A DNA stretch of 64,000 bases from Acholoe squamosa (Eukaryota > Annelida > Polychaeta > Phyllodocida > Polynoidae): contig OX439050.1 of assembly GCA_949317995.1 (NCBI GenBank), positions 54,127,777-54,191,776 of the forward strand, in the 5' to 3' direction. Below the pieces are notes generated by a model, which did no database searches, was not told the origin of the DNA, and was given only the letters and a program-made list of their open reading frames with translations. The stretch's first letter is position 1. Every line of letters starts with the position of its first letter. Of the stretch, positions 31,822-42,289 are shown one piece after another. A program made the position numbers and the translations under genes.

Positions 31822-32173
31822 TGTAGGGGCCGGCATCGTTGTATATATATTAGTGCGCTTCATCCGAGAGATGTATTTGTGTGGTGCTCGTTCCTTCTAT
31901 GCCAACCAGGTGTCGCTTCGCGATACCCGTTTGGTACAAGAGGGGGCAGCACCACGCCTTGCATCCAGCTCCTACTAAGGAGCCGGATGAACCGCAGAAG
32001 GGGACTGGACATAGTCCAGTCCAGACGTGTGTTTTGTACTTACAATAAGGCCTACCCGAGCGGTAGGAAGTCTGGGGCTTTGCCCAACCCGAACTACTCG
32101 TGTTGTGTTGGTATCTCTAGTGTTAAGCAAGCCAAAGAGCCACCCAACATATAAGTCGAAACGAACCGTTACA
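31822..32173 (+). repeat. 5' LTR (352 bp)
   Basis: It starts TGTAGGGGCCGGC and ends ACCGTTACA immediately before the PBS. A TATA-like GTATATATATTA lies near 31842. A 21-bp perfect inverted repeat around GGACTGGACATAGTCC (about 32003-32024) is conserved in both LTRs. Confidence 0.93.
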
Positions 32174-32174
32174 C

Positions 32175-32189
32175 TGGTGCCGTGACCAG
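32175..32189 (+). other. Primer-binding site
   Basis: TGGTGCCGTGACCAG one base after the LTR end. The identical PBS follows the LTR at 63750, so both elements use the same tRNA primer type. Confidence 0.85.
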
Positions 32190-32200
32190 TTGTTTCGGGG

Positions 32201-33930
32201 GTGGAGCGCGGCCAAACGGTCGAAAGTCGCAGACGACCTAATGTGAATCCTTCCAGCCCTAGGCTAGAGGGATTCGAAGAGGATGATTACACATCCCAGC
32301 ATCTGCTGTTAGACTGGAAACCAGGACAACAGCATGTGTATAACCCGGAAGGTGTCCAGACAGTTTTCTCGACACCGGGTCTAACAGACGATCCCACCAG
32401 AATTGGAGATGGGATCGTTAAACTGTATCCAAGTACCCCTAGACAGGTTGCTACAGGGGTATTTAGCGGGTTGGTTAAACCTGCCAGGTTAGACTTGAGT
32501 GATTGGTCCCAAGTTCTAACTAGTAGGCGCCAGCTTGGACCTAGCATCCCAGCTAGCGCTCCTGGTATTCTGGAAACCCCTAAGGCTCAAAGTCAAATCC
32601 AATGGACGGAGATGCCTACGAGGCGTGTAGTGGATGGGGCGGTCCGATCAACTCGGGTGGCCCCATTGATGACATCATCGGATCATGAGAGCGATGATGA
32701 TAGGGATGGGGAAGATCCAAAAGGACCTACTGGCACCAAGAGAGATAGCACCCGAGAGACATGCGTGGAAATGTATTCTCTGGGGCTATCCCTAGACGAG
32801 GGCTTATCTGACTCCGTGTTCAATCCGGGGGGCAGCCGTAAGTCGAGGTATGGACGTTGGATGGGCCCCGGGTATAAGACAACCGCAGCTTATTTAAAAG
32901 CCAAAGAACAGGTAGAGCAACGAGCTAAGAGACAGCATGAACAATTCATAGCTGCACAAAAGAAAATAGAGGACGAGACAAAAGAACGAATTGGAAAGCT
33001 TCGTTCTGTCGAACAGGAGGCGATTCTAAAGGAATCAGACCTGAAGTATCGTTTGTCGTCTCTAGCCCATCAGTCGGAGTTGAAAGAGAAGGGTGAGAAG
33101 GAAAGAGAGATTAAATTGGCTGACCTAGAAAGGGAAGAAGCCAATAGGCGAAGGGCGATTGACAAGGCTAGAGCCGAGGAAGTCGCTAAGGCTCGGGATG
33201 TAAATAAATTGCAATCCGAGTTGCACGCTATGGAGGAGAAGTTGAAAAGACTTCAACTCCGTAAAGCGGAGACAGAAGCCAAGTTGGTCTCGGAACAAGA
33301 TGAGATTCGTAAGGAGACCACCGAGTACCAAAAGTCTCAGAAAGAAAAAGGTGAGAAGTATCGTCTATTAAAGGATACTTTGAAGAAGGAGGCACTAGGA
33401 GGGGACCTACTCCGGTGGCGTCTGTAAGTCAACGATCTGAGGTAGATAACACCTCGGACAACTTCGAGTTGATAGACATTGAGCAGGAGGATGGTACCTT
33501 TTGATCAATGCAACTAAGAAAAAACACTTCTGGTAGGAAATACATTTCGAGGAAGGTTTTCAACAGGCCAAAGGATGCTTAACCACCATCCAAAGCCAGG
33601 GGCGAAGCTAAAGCTAACAGCAAAGCTTATAAGCCCACTGATAGTGCTGACAAAGCGAGGGGTCAGTCTCCAGATATGACTTAAATGATGGAAGAAATGT
33701 GCAAGAAGATAACTGATGCACTACAAGCCAATCGGTCGAGACCCAGAGTGGATCGCCAAACGGTTAAGTGTTTTAGGTGCCAAAGGATGGGGCACTATTC
33801 TTCTCAATGTACTGCTGCAAAGCCGGTATTGGCGGCTTATTATGAAGCCGAAGCCGAAACCGAGGAAGACCAAAATGAAACGGAAGCTCCCCGCTGGGAG
33901 GGAGACAGTGGTATGTACCCATATCTGTAG
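32201..33930 (+). pseudogene. gag: Gag with long coiled coil and CCHC knuckle
   Basis: The main frame 32201-33427 begins at a non-ATG codon. It has a disordered N-terminal half, then a charged coiled coil of more than 150 residues (from YLKAKEQVEQRAKRQHEQF to EYQKSQKEKGEKYRLLKD). A frameshift at about 33400 is followed by the original tail, ending at TGA 33502. Further right (33685-33930) is a CCHC zinc knuckle: VKCFRCQRMGHYSSQC. I see no classical capsid region between coiled coil and knuckle. It may be deleted or highly divergent. Confidence 0.8.
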
Positions 33931-34452
33931 AAGGCGGGGTAGGAGAATTCTACTGGAGCTAGCCATTCCTGTGTGTCCAAAAGATTCTTCGACTCGGTGG
34001 CCAGCAGTCATGAGAACCTCAAAACGGGGGTAAATGCTTGCACGGTCGAGGGAAGCAGTATGAGAACTTTTGGGAGGATGTTTATGCCTATCCGAATAGG
34101 AGGCAAAGAATTTGTTCGTTCGCCAACTATTGCAGAGGTTAGCGATGATGGAATCCTCGGATTGGACTTTGCAAGCCTATACAGGGCCGTGTTGGACCCA
34201 CGGGATGGTATGATGAGTATCCGGAGCCCCTATGGCTTGCATGTACAGTGTGTATTAAGACAGGTGTCCTCAGTAGCTTCGGTTATGCATACGGTGAAAA
34301 TCCCTCCGGGTACCACTTGTGATGTCCTTTGTGGCGGATCAATGGCCCAGAAGGGTGAGACGGGAGTCTTTGAACCTGATACGGTATACTTATCGAGCAT
34401 CGGGTTAGATTCAGTGGATACATTGGTGGCAAATGCAGCATGGTCTGTATGA
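33931..34452 (+). pseudogene. pro: Retropepsin-like protease region
   Basis: GKEFVRSPTIAEVSDDGILG and LDFASLYRAVLD match the C-terminal half of Gypsy retropepsins (flap followed by I-L-G-x-D). The D-T/S-G active-site segment expected upstream, near 33940-33990, is frame-disrupted. The downstream part leads into the RT linker. Confidence 0.7.
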
Positions 34453-34455
34453 CAC

Positions 34456-35955
34456 ATGACTAACCGAACGGGCTCAGTGATTTACTTAAAACGTGGCGAC
34501 AGTGTTGCGGAGATGAGTTCGGTAGAACACGTCGCCGAGGCCAAGTTTAATAAACCATTGAACCCTGTTAGTAAGCATCCATTGGATGAAGAATTCCAGA
34601 AACTGATTGATAAATCATATTTACAGAATACGGAGGACAAATGGCACCTAGGGAACCTCCTGCGAAGGTACGAGAGTGCTTTCGGTAGGGAAGGAGGACC
34701 CGTAGGTAAAACCGATAAGGTGTTGCACACAATAGATGTTGGCGACGAGAAACCTTTCAAGATCCCGTATCGTAGACTTCCTCTCAAGAAGAAGTTAATA
34801 TGCTAGCAAGAAATACAAAAGCAACAGGAACTGGGGGTAATCGTGCCTAGCTCGAGCCCTTGGTCCAGTCCCGTTTGTATGACTACAAAGAAAGACGGTA
34901 CAATCCGTTTCTGTGTCGATTACCGGAAATTATACGGTATGACAAAGAAGAACTCGTATCCTCTACCAAGGATAGACTAGACGTTAGATAGCTTGGGTGG
35001 GAACCAATGGTTCAGCACCCTGGATTTACAATCCGGGTATTGGCAAATACCTATGCATCCCGATGACATAGAGAAAACTGCTTTCTCTAGCCATTTGGGA
35101 CTATTCGAGTATAATGTCTTGCCCTTCGGATTGTGTAACGCTCCAGCTACGTTCGAGGCTATGATTGAATCTCTACTCAGTGACCTGCTGTGAAAGAAGT
35201 GTTTGGTTTACTTGTACAACGTTGTCGTATTCGGCAAGTCGTTTAAGGAATGCCACGCGAACCTGCAGCTGGTACTGGATCGGATTCTAGCCAATGGCCT
35301 AAAACTCAGGCCTAAGAAATGTAACCTGTTCAAGAAAACAATTACATACTTGGGAAGGATCATAACCCCTAGCGGGTTGAGTGCAGATCCAGAAAAGCTG
35401 GAAGCGGTTGAAAATTGGGAAAGACCAACGAGTGCTAAGGAGGTTAGATCATTTCTAGGATTTTGTTCCTACTACCGTGATTTTATACTGAATTACTCTC
35501 GTGTAAGCTTCCCCATGCAATGCTTAGCTCACTGGACCCCAGGTAGGGCTTGGGAACCATTCCCATGGACCAGCAAGCAGGAAGAATCTTTTAACAAAAT
35601 AAAAGATTTGTTTAGGAATACACCGGTATTAAAATATCCTACTCCTAAAGGGCATTTCGTACTAGAGACCGATGCGAGCAACGATGCTATAGGGGCGGCC
35701 CTCTCTCAGGTCCAGAATGGAGTCGAAGTCCCATTAGCATTTGCTAGCAACACGTTAAGCAAAACCCAGCGTAATTATTGTACCACTAAAATAGAACTTC
35801 TCGCCGTAGTGGTGTATACGAAGAAGTTTAAGCACTTCCTGTGGGGAACTGACTTCACTTTACGGACCGACCATTCGTCTCATGTATTTTTGATATCATG
35901 TATTTTTGTCATGGACACCAAACGAGTGGCCATTTTGGAAAGAAAAGATCTATAG
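34456..35955 (+). pseudogene. pol: Reverse transcriptase and RNase H, three stops, catalytic YLDD changed to YLYN
   Basis: RT blocks: [45 protein letters not shown] (motif A Asp present), NVLPFGLCNAPATFEAMI and LVYLYNVVVFGKSF. The last should be YLDD but reads YLYN (35209-35220), abolishing two catalytic Asp. Stops at 34804, 34978 and 35191. RNase H: LETDASNDAIGAAL, KIELLAVV, LRTDHSS. The frame then meets the TRIM insertion in the integrase zinc finger after HGHQTSGHFGKK. Confidence 0.92.
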
Positions 35956-35975
35956 AGTGTCTGCAGAGACGATAC

Positions 35976-36203
35976 TGTAGGGGTCGGCGAAAACGTTTAG
36001 GGAATCCGGGATTCGAACCCGGGACCTCTCAGCCTTCAGACGATTGCTCTACCACTGAGCTACTACCCCGTACAACGTTTTCTGCCTTCCACCCACGCCT
36101 GGATCGGTGTGATACCGACAGGGGACATGTGACTACCCGGTGACCCACCTCCTCAGGTCGGCCACCCTGGGCACGGGGACTCACATAGTCACGTTCCCCT
36201 ACA
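35976..36203 (-). repeat. TRIM-like LTR, left copy (3' LTR in element orientation)
   Basis: 228 bp with TG...CA ends; contains the tRNA-like unit at 35998-36069. Six differences from the right copy by eye. Confidence 0.88.
35998..36069 (-). tRNA. tRNA-like sequence in left TRIM LTR (degenerate)
   Basis: A-box-like TAGCTCAGTGGTAGAGC, D stem GCTC/GAGC, T arm CCGGG-TTCGAAT-CCCGG containing the B box GGTTCGAATCC. The loop CTGAAGG would place anticodon GAA (Phe-like), but the anticodon stem pairs poorly. The acceptor stem has two mismatches. Probably a promoter relic rather than a working tRNA. Confidence 0.7.
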
Positions 36204-36366
36204 CAGACCCCAACCAGCTTCGACCACCGAATTAACCAGCACTGAGTCACACACATGGTTCGCACGGCCTGTGGGCACCCCAGCGCTAGCAGGTCGAAGC
36301 GCTTGCTGTATCACACCAACCCAGGAACCGAGTTCCGTAGCCCCCCCCTCACGCGGGTCAGGACTA

Positions 36367-36382
36367 CTCGGTTTCCCTACCA
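36367..36382 (-). other. TRIM primer-binding site matching its own LTR tRNA
   Basis: The plus strand reads CTCGGTTTCCCTACCA, one base before the right LTR, so the minus strand is complementary to a tRNA 3' end. The embedded LTR tRNA ends CCCGGTTTCCCTA, which matches in 12 of 13 bases before the added CCA. Confidence 0.7.
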
Positions 36383-36383
36383 C

Positions 36384-36611
36384 TGTAGGGGTCGGCGAAA
36401 ACGTTTAGGGAAACCGGGATTCGAACCCGGGACCTCTCAGCCTTCAGACGATTGCTCTACCACTGAGCTACTTCCCCGTACAACGTTTTCTGCCTTCCAC
36501 CCACGCCTTGATCGGTGTGATACCGACAGGGGACATGTGACTACCCGGTGACTCGCCTCCTCAGGTCGGCCACCCTGGGCACGGGGACTCACATAGTCAC
36601 GTTTCCCTACA
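36384..36611 (-). repeat. TRIM-like LTR, right copy (5' LTR in element orientation)
   Basis: 228 bp with TG...CA ends; contains the tRNA-like unit at 36406-36477. Confidence 0.88.
36406..36477 (-). tRNA. tRNA-like sequence in right TRIM LTR (better preserved)
   Basis: As in the left LTR, but the acceptor stem GGGGAAG/TTTCCCT pairs at all seven positions counting G-U. With the D and T stems intact, three of four arms fold; only the anticodon stem is weak. Confidence 0.75.
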
Positions 36612-37324
36612 ATACTACTGGCCCGGTATGAGAAGTGACCTACTTCGGTGGATTGCAACTTGTCCTGATTGTTGTAAAAACAAGCCAGGACCAGGCCTAG
36701 GCAAGCTACCCTTGTCCCAGGAATTGTTTGGTGTCCGCTTTGCTCGAGTAGCAATCAACATAATCAGCGGATTTAAAACGACGCCTAGAGAGAACACTTG
36801 TATGATGGTCGTCACAGACTATTATACTAAGTACACTCGGGTGTTTCCTCTTCCAAACCACAAAGCCGCTACATGTGCCGAAGCATTTGTAAAAGGCTGG
36901 GTGCTACATTTGGGTGTACCCCTCACGATGCACAGTGACCAAGGAAGAGAGTTTGAGTCGGAGTTATGGCAGGAAATGTGCCATTACTTAGCAATTTGTA
37001 AGACCCGAACCAACCCATACCGACCACAATCGGATGGTCAGGTGGAAAGGTTCAATAGGACTTTGATACAAGTACTAAAGCTTATTGGTTATAACTAGGA
37101 AGCACCCTGAGGCGAAGGTAGCTTCTAAAAAGAAGACTACGGCCCCGAAACGGCCTAATCGTAAGAAATGGAAAAATGTCTCGCTGAGTGAAGGCATTAC
37201 ATATGGGGAGGGTCTCGCCGTGGCTAGGCACGACCCGGAGAAGGCCGTATATAAAGCCGGGAAAAATATAATGGTAACCCAAGGCGTTAGACGCAGTCCT
37301 CGGTTGAGGTCCGCCTTTACCTAA
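36612..37324 (+). pseudogene. pol: Integrase core and pol C-terminal tail
   Basis: After the TRIM the HHCC finger is completed by CPDCC (LLRWIATCPDC). The core has MMVVTDYYTKYTRVFPL (Asp), MHSDQGREF (Asp) and QSDGQVERFNRTL (Glu), a complete D,D,E. The frame stops at 37098. The C-terminal DNA-binding part seems deleted, and a different frame (37085-37324) gives a basic tail (KKKTTAPKRPNRKKWKN ... VRRSPRLRS). Confidence 0.9.
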
Positions 37325-37829
37325 CTCAGTACACAACGAGCTACTGTGTGTTGTCCGCCGTAGGCGAATAACATATGTATCGCAAATGGGGGCTTCAAAC
37401 GCGTGTTCCTCGGGTAGCCGTATCCTGTGAGTGGTGGACGGATTAACCAGTACATTCGCTTTATAGCGATGTATATACCACCAAGCTCCAGATGATAGCA
37501 CCCGGGTAGCAACCTGCATCTCGTATACCGAGTAGAATTTTAGTTTGATTCTAGTCCACTAGGTGAGGCCACAGGGGTGGCGGGAACGCGCGGAACTAGG
37601 TCACCGGATAGCCCATAGCGGGATCTCGCGAGACGAAAGGTTAGACGCCATATTGGTTATAACTAGGGCGGAATTGTGGCGGTAAGATGTCACTGGTTTT
37701 GCTCCAGTTATTCCACACCCTCCGGCAGCTTGTAGCTGTACTTTTTCACTTGTTTTTGTTGGACGAATCCTTTGGGAGGAGTCCAACACAACTACTGCCA
37801 ATTTTATATTGGAAGATCGCCCCACTGTG
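37325..37829 (+). other. Spacer between pol and ORF3
   Basis: About 500 bp with no coding similarity and no splice or promoter signal that I can support. Confidence 0.4.
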
Positions 37830-40800
37830 ATGGCACAGTGGACGAATGATGCCGTGCGTCACACCGCCAACATTGAGTTGGACGAAGGCAAGGACCCAAC
37901 GGTCTCGTCTCGGGTAGAGGAGACCATGGAGTCCTCTAATGCTGGCCTCGGACGAGAACCAGAAGTGGAAGAAACTGCATAAACTCGCTCTGCAATGTTG
38001 ACTGATGTCACTGACAGGGAGCGGATGCCTCCTCCACCGAATCCGGGTCCAGTACCCTTAGCGTCGGGTTCAGCAAACCCGTCTTGTCCGCCGCGAATAG
38101 ATGTCATGGACATACTGCTGTATCCTCCGGGATTCAGGACCCGTACCGAGTGTCTCGCCCACGTGGATGAAGACGAGGGTATAGTGTATACGAGCTGGGG
38201 GACGTACATCCCCATGCATCCTTCTGTTTGGATGCGGTCCCTTAGCGGAAGTGCCCGGCCTACCCGAGAATATCCCAGACGATTTCAAGACTCTGGTGAT
38301 AAACTCGTGTACAGATGAGTTGGCAGAAAACATGCCAGTGTCGTGGCTTCGCAACTACAGACGGTTGGCAGGGGCCATGTCACTGGATGAGAACTTGGCT
38401 CAAGCTGTACTTCTGTCCGAAGGGATTACCCAGAAGGCGAGTCAGCTCAGAGAATCCAAGTCTGAGATGGACACAGACTCCACCGTCACACAGGCGTCGG
38501 TGGAATCCAGACGGACCAAGAAATTGGTCCGTAAGTCTGCACCGAAGGGGCCACTGACCGAGTCTGATCTTGAGGAAGAGGACCTTCAGATAGCCATCGA
38601 GAGGTTGAAGTCCGAGAAGGAGCCATGCGCCAGTATACCTGAGGTGGCTCGTGGCATCTCGGACGAGGATATCTCTGGTCAGCAAGCTGCTGTAGAAGCC
38701 AAGCGCTGTGAGCTTGACAAACAGCAGAAAGAGCTAGCCGCTGCCCACCGGGCACATCGCAAGCAGCAGGCTCAACTCCAGGCGAGTGTTGCCTCCAGCA
38801 CTGACACACCAGTCAGTAGTAGGAGGAGCACCCAGTGTAAGGACAAGGAGTCCCATAAATCGGATTCCAGCCCCAAGGCCCCGCCACAGCCCACCAAAGG
38901 GAGGAAGAAAAAGAAGAATGGAGCCAAAGCGTCTCCGGCGGAGCCTGAGCCGCAGCCTCCAAACCTACTGCAGTCACAGTAGCCACTTCGGTTACTGCAG
39001 CGCCCACTGTCACCACCAGCAGGACTGCTGCCACCATCTTGGTTGTGGCTTCGACTGGGACCACTACCACCAGCCGAGCCCAACCCAGAGGAGCGGGCAT
39101 CTACATGAGCAGCGACTCGGGAAGCGAAAGCGACCTGGAGCTGCCCACGTCAGCCAAATCTGATTTGGAGTCCATGACGACGTGGGAAGAAATGACCACG
39201 GACGTCCCTAAGGATGAGAATCAGAAATGGATGTCGAAGAATGCATTGAGATATTTAAAGAACGTGTCCCCCGCTGCTTCTCGGATTGTGCTTACGACAC
39301 AATCCACTACATCTGCCCGGGCACCGTCAATAAGGATGGTGATAGTGACGATGAGGAGTGGATGAAGTCTGGCCCTCATGACACGCCAGTTGGGAAGTTT
39401 TACCTGATTTGGATTGATTAGCTCAAGTCCAAATTAGGTACTATTTACCATTATGAGTCCAGGACCAAGGTCCAATGGGCTATGATTTATGGGGACCAAG
39501 CGGCAGCCGCCGTAAGTGCCCATTCGAGTCGTGTCAGCTCTCGCTCACCCGGGAGAAGATCTTTAAGACGAAGCCTCGGTTCGCCAGGCATATAGTGGAG
39601 CACCATATGCACCATAAGCCCTTCATGGGGTGTGTCCCTGGAGACTGCCCAGGCAAGTTGTGCGACGGCACCTTCATGACCAACTGGCGCCGGGACCTGG
39701 CTCTGCATCTGCAGAAAGCCCACGGTCCCGGTCTGGAAAAGACACAAAAGCATGCTGTCAAGTGCTTCAACGAGCTCCTGGCGAAGTGGGCTACGTTGAG
39801 CGTACAAGACGTGAAAGAGCAGGCGTTTGAACCTGAGTTCTGCGCCTGGAGGAGTGGCAACCTTGTCACCTATTTCACAGTCAACCCCTCCAGTACGAAA
39901 TTCAGAATGCCCACCGAGGTGCATCTGAAGGTCAAGAAGTGGCGGAGCGATGACAAATGAGAAAAGGGAAAACAGTCTCATTCGAAGGGAACCAATGGAG
40001 GTTCGGCTCCGGCCGCAACCACCTCCAAACGGACCCGCGCAGACCAATCCATAAGCCCGTCGGGCAACAGGGATCAGCCCAGACCAGCTAATCCAGCTGA
40101 TCGTCGCCAGTCGGGACAACAAGTCTCGGCTTTGGATATGCCTGGCAACCAGACCCATCGGGTGGTCAGCCAGGTAACACCACCACCACCTCCCCAGCAC
40201 CCTCCGGGTGAAGCCACTGGAAGTCAGGATGACTGGAGCACCTTCGTCGGTGCTGTTCCTCCAGTAAACAGTGCCAGGCTTATAGCGAGTACACGGCGAA
40301 GTTCCCTGCCATGGGACCTGCAGGACCCAAATCACAGGTCCTGACCTCCTCGGGCCGAGCTAAGTCTCGGGGTAGAGGCCACAGTGGAATTGAATCTACC
40401 CGAGCGCCCCCTGGCTACGGCCGAGGCCAGGGAGGCACCACGATTGAGGGTTCCGAGGTCCCTTCTGCAGGTGCTCCACCTGTTACTGTGCACCCTCCTG
40501 CACCAGCGACGGCTACCACCCCATCTGCGGGCCGTCGGCTCCCCGTCATGGGATTGATAGCCAGCACCCTGTCGGGCCTTCAGGATCCGGATACTTTCGT
40601 CGATCATAGAGATGTACGTACCTGCCAGATCCAGAATGACCTGATGGGCGAATGGCAGTCCTTCCATCGCTAGAAGTCTATTGACTACTGGCGAACCATG
40701 ACTGAAGCCACCTTCAATCTAGTTTATGAAATCCAGAAGAGGGAGGAGGATAAAATTAAGGAGCAGGAGATTAAGCGGGTCGAGGAGGCCTATAAATCCT

Positions 40801-41410
40801 GCCGGGAAAAACAGAAGGAAGCCGAGAAGCTTAAGGAGTTCCACGCTGCTGAGAAAAGTACATCCATAGGTACAAGGAGGCAGACTTGAAGTTCTTCCTC
40901 TGCTTCGGCAAGCACCTGGATGACTGGGACGGCTCTGCGTCGTCTCTAGTCATTCCTTCGGGTGCCGAAGCCGATGCAGCGGTGGATAGTCCCTCCGAGG
41001 GCATGGGTGCTCTGAGTTTACTCAGTGACCCAAGCACCGAAGCCCTTAAGCTCCTTACTACAAGCAGCAGCAGCTCGGCTCCCGTACCTAACCCGGAGCC
41101 AGCTGAGAAGATGGACACTGAGTCCAACTGCCGGCTCCCCCTCACTAGTACCCGAGGGTACAGGCAATCATTATGCCAGAGATTATTTCTTAAAGCACTA
41201 CTCGGATCCAACGGACTGGAATGACAACCTGCAGCCAAGATGGACGCCACCCGAAACACCTATGGATTACCACACGAATAGGGGGCTCCATCTTCCGTTC
41301 CTCACCAGGGCACAACATACAGCAACATGGCTTGCCACCACTCGTTTGTCGCCGTATGGAGCTGCAGAAACCAGTCATTTCAGGTTCGCCGGAAGTTTAG
41401 TATTATTGTA
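37830..41410 (+). pseudogene. Third ORF of the LTR element: disordered/coiled regions plus C2H2-like zinc fingers
   Basis: Starts near MAQWTNDAVRHTANIELDEG. Successive frames, joined by frameshifts and stops, give a structured part (38040-38300: DILLYPPGFRTRTECLAHVD), a helical charged region (38251-38982, including LAENMPVSWLRNYRRLAGAM and LQIAIERLKSEKE), a Thr/Ser-rich linker, and a cysteine/histidine region (39475-39960). That last region reads CPFESCQLSL...FARHIVEHH, then CPGKLCDGTFMTNWRRDL...HLQKAH, two C2H2-like fingers. A second charged helix lies at 40698-40880. It occupies the env position but has no signal peptide or membrane anchor. Function unknown. Confidence 0.6.
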
Positions 41411-41852
41411 AGGGTGATCCTGCTACTCGGGTAGGACACCTCTTAAAGTCATATTTCATTGTGTAACATATTTTTCTATAAACTAAACATAAATCTTTTT
41501 CGGGTTACCTCACCTCTCGGGTTACTGTTATTTCATATTGTATATACTACTACAACATGTAATCTCTATATATAACTTAATATATTTAAACACGTCATAA
41601 CTAAAATAACTTCGTAACACTGTTACCTACTTATTCCACCATAGGTTGATGGTGCATAAGGCACCAGCTCCTATTTATGTTATTATTTAGTTACTTCGGA
41701 TTATATGCGACGATGCCTATTACTATGTACATATTATTTATAACGCCCCTTAATGTCATATATTCTATATAACATTGTTATATTAGACTTACCTGTGTAT
41801 ATATTGTTATATAACTTTAACAATAGGTAATTTTTAACACCTACCCTAGGTA

Positions 41853-41869
41853 AAGTCTAGGGGGGGTGG
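41853..41869 (+). other. Polypurine tract
   Basis: AAGTCTAGGGGGGGTGG immediately before the TG of the 3' LTR, the expected plus-strand primer site. Confidence 0.85.
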
Positions 41870-42100
41870 TGTAGGGGCCGGCATCATTGTATATATATTA
41901 GTGCGCTTCATCCGAGAGATGTGTTCGTGTGGTACTCGTTCCTTCTATACCAACCAGGTGTCTCTTCGCGATACCCGTTTGGTACAAGAGGGGGCAGCAC
42001 CTTGCCTCGCATCCAGCTCCTACTAAGGAGCCGGATGAACTGCAGAAAGGGACTGGACATAGTCCAGTCCAGACGTGTGTTTTGTACTTACAATGAAGGC
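41870..42100 (+). repeat. 3' LTR, truncated
   Basis: Aligns with the first 230 bp of the 5' LTR, then homology stops at about 42100. The missing about 120 bp and the absent right target duplication suggest a deletion that stopped about 115 bp from the P4HA-like exon 11 donor. Confidence 0.92.
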
Positions 42101-42214
42101 ACCGGTAATATAGAGAAAATGTCAAATAACTTTTTCGCAAATTCCCAATGCTTTAGTCTATGCGAGTTCAGAATCTTACTAAACACATGAAAATAATGCT
42201 TAATACATACTTAC

Positions 42215-42289
42215 ATAGAACATAAAGGTTGCAATTCTGTCACCTGTTCCTGCCAGAAAATCCTTGAGATCATCTACTGCCTTTGGGTT
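42215..42289 (-). CDS. P4HA-like exon 11
   Basis: Acceptor CCACAG, 75 bp in phase 0, donor GTAAGT. It reads KAVDDLKDFLAGTGDRIATF with MFY, matching the 'F-x-D-L-G-T-G-N-R-I-A-T-x-L-F-Y' segment of prolyl 4-hydroxylases. Confidence 0.93.

Larger units (their letters stand above)
35976..36611 (-). mobile_element. TRIM-like miniature LTR element (636 bp) with tRNA-bearing LTRs
   Basis: Two 228-bp direct repeats (35976-36203, 36384-36611), each beginning TGTAGGGG and ending CCCTACA, flank a 180-bp non-coding interior. ATAC is duplicated at 35972-35975 and 36612-36615; removing one copy plus the element restores an uninterrupted integrase frame (RRYYWPG). The orientation is set to minus because a PBS-like sequence adjoins the right LTR. 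Without coding capacity it must depend on enzymes of another LTR element. The two LTRs show six differences by eye, fewer than the host element's LTRs, consistent with later insertion. Confidence 0.88.
31822..42100 (+). mobile_element. Gypsy-like LTR retrotransposon with extra third ORF, 3' LTR truncated
   Basis: 5' LTR with PBS, then gag, protease, RT, RNase H, integrase (pol order of Ty3/Gypsy), a long third ORF, a polypurine tract and a partial 3' LTR. The paired LTR portions differ at roughly 11-12 positions over about 225 bp by eye. It contains a younger 636-bp insertion (35976-36611). It lies in the P4HA-like intron between exons 12 and 11, opposite in orientation to the host gene. All genes are broken. 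Confidence 0.93.

Noticed and set aside
32201..32230. GTG at 32201 as gag start
   Set aside because: A non-ATG start is unlikely in an animal retroelement; the frame is open there but the original start is uncertain.
35998..36477. Two functional host tRNA genes
   Set aside because: They lie inside identical 228-bp LTR-like repeats with TG...CA ends and a target duplication, and the anticodon stem is poorly paired.
39487..40335. 282-codon open frame on the minus strand
   Set aside because: Antisense to the zinc-finger part of the LTR element's third ORF, whose Cys/His spacing is convincing on the plus strand; GC-rich composition explains the long antisense frame.
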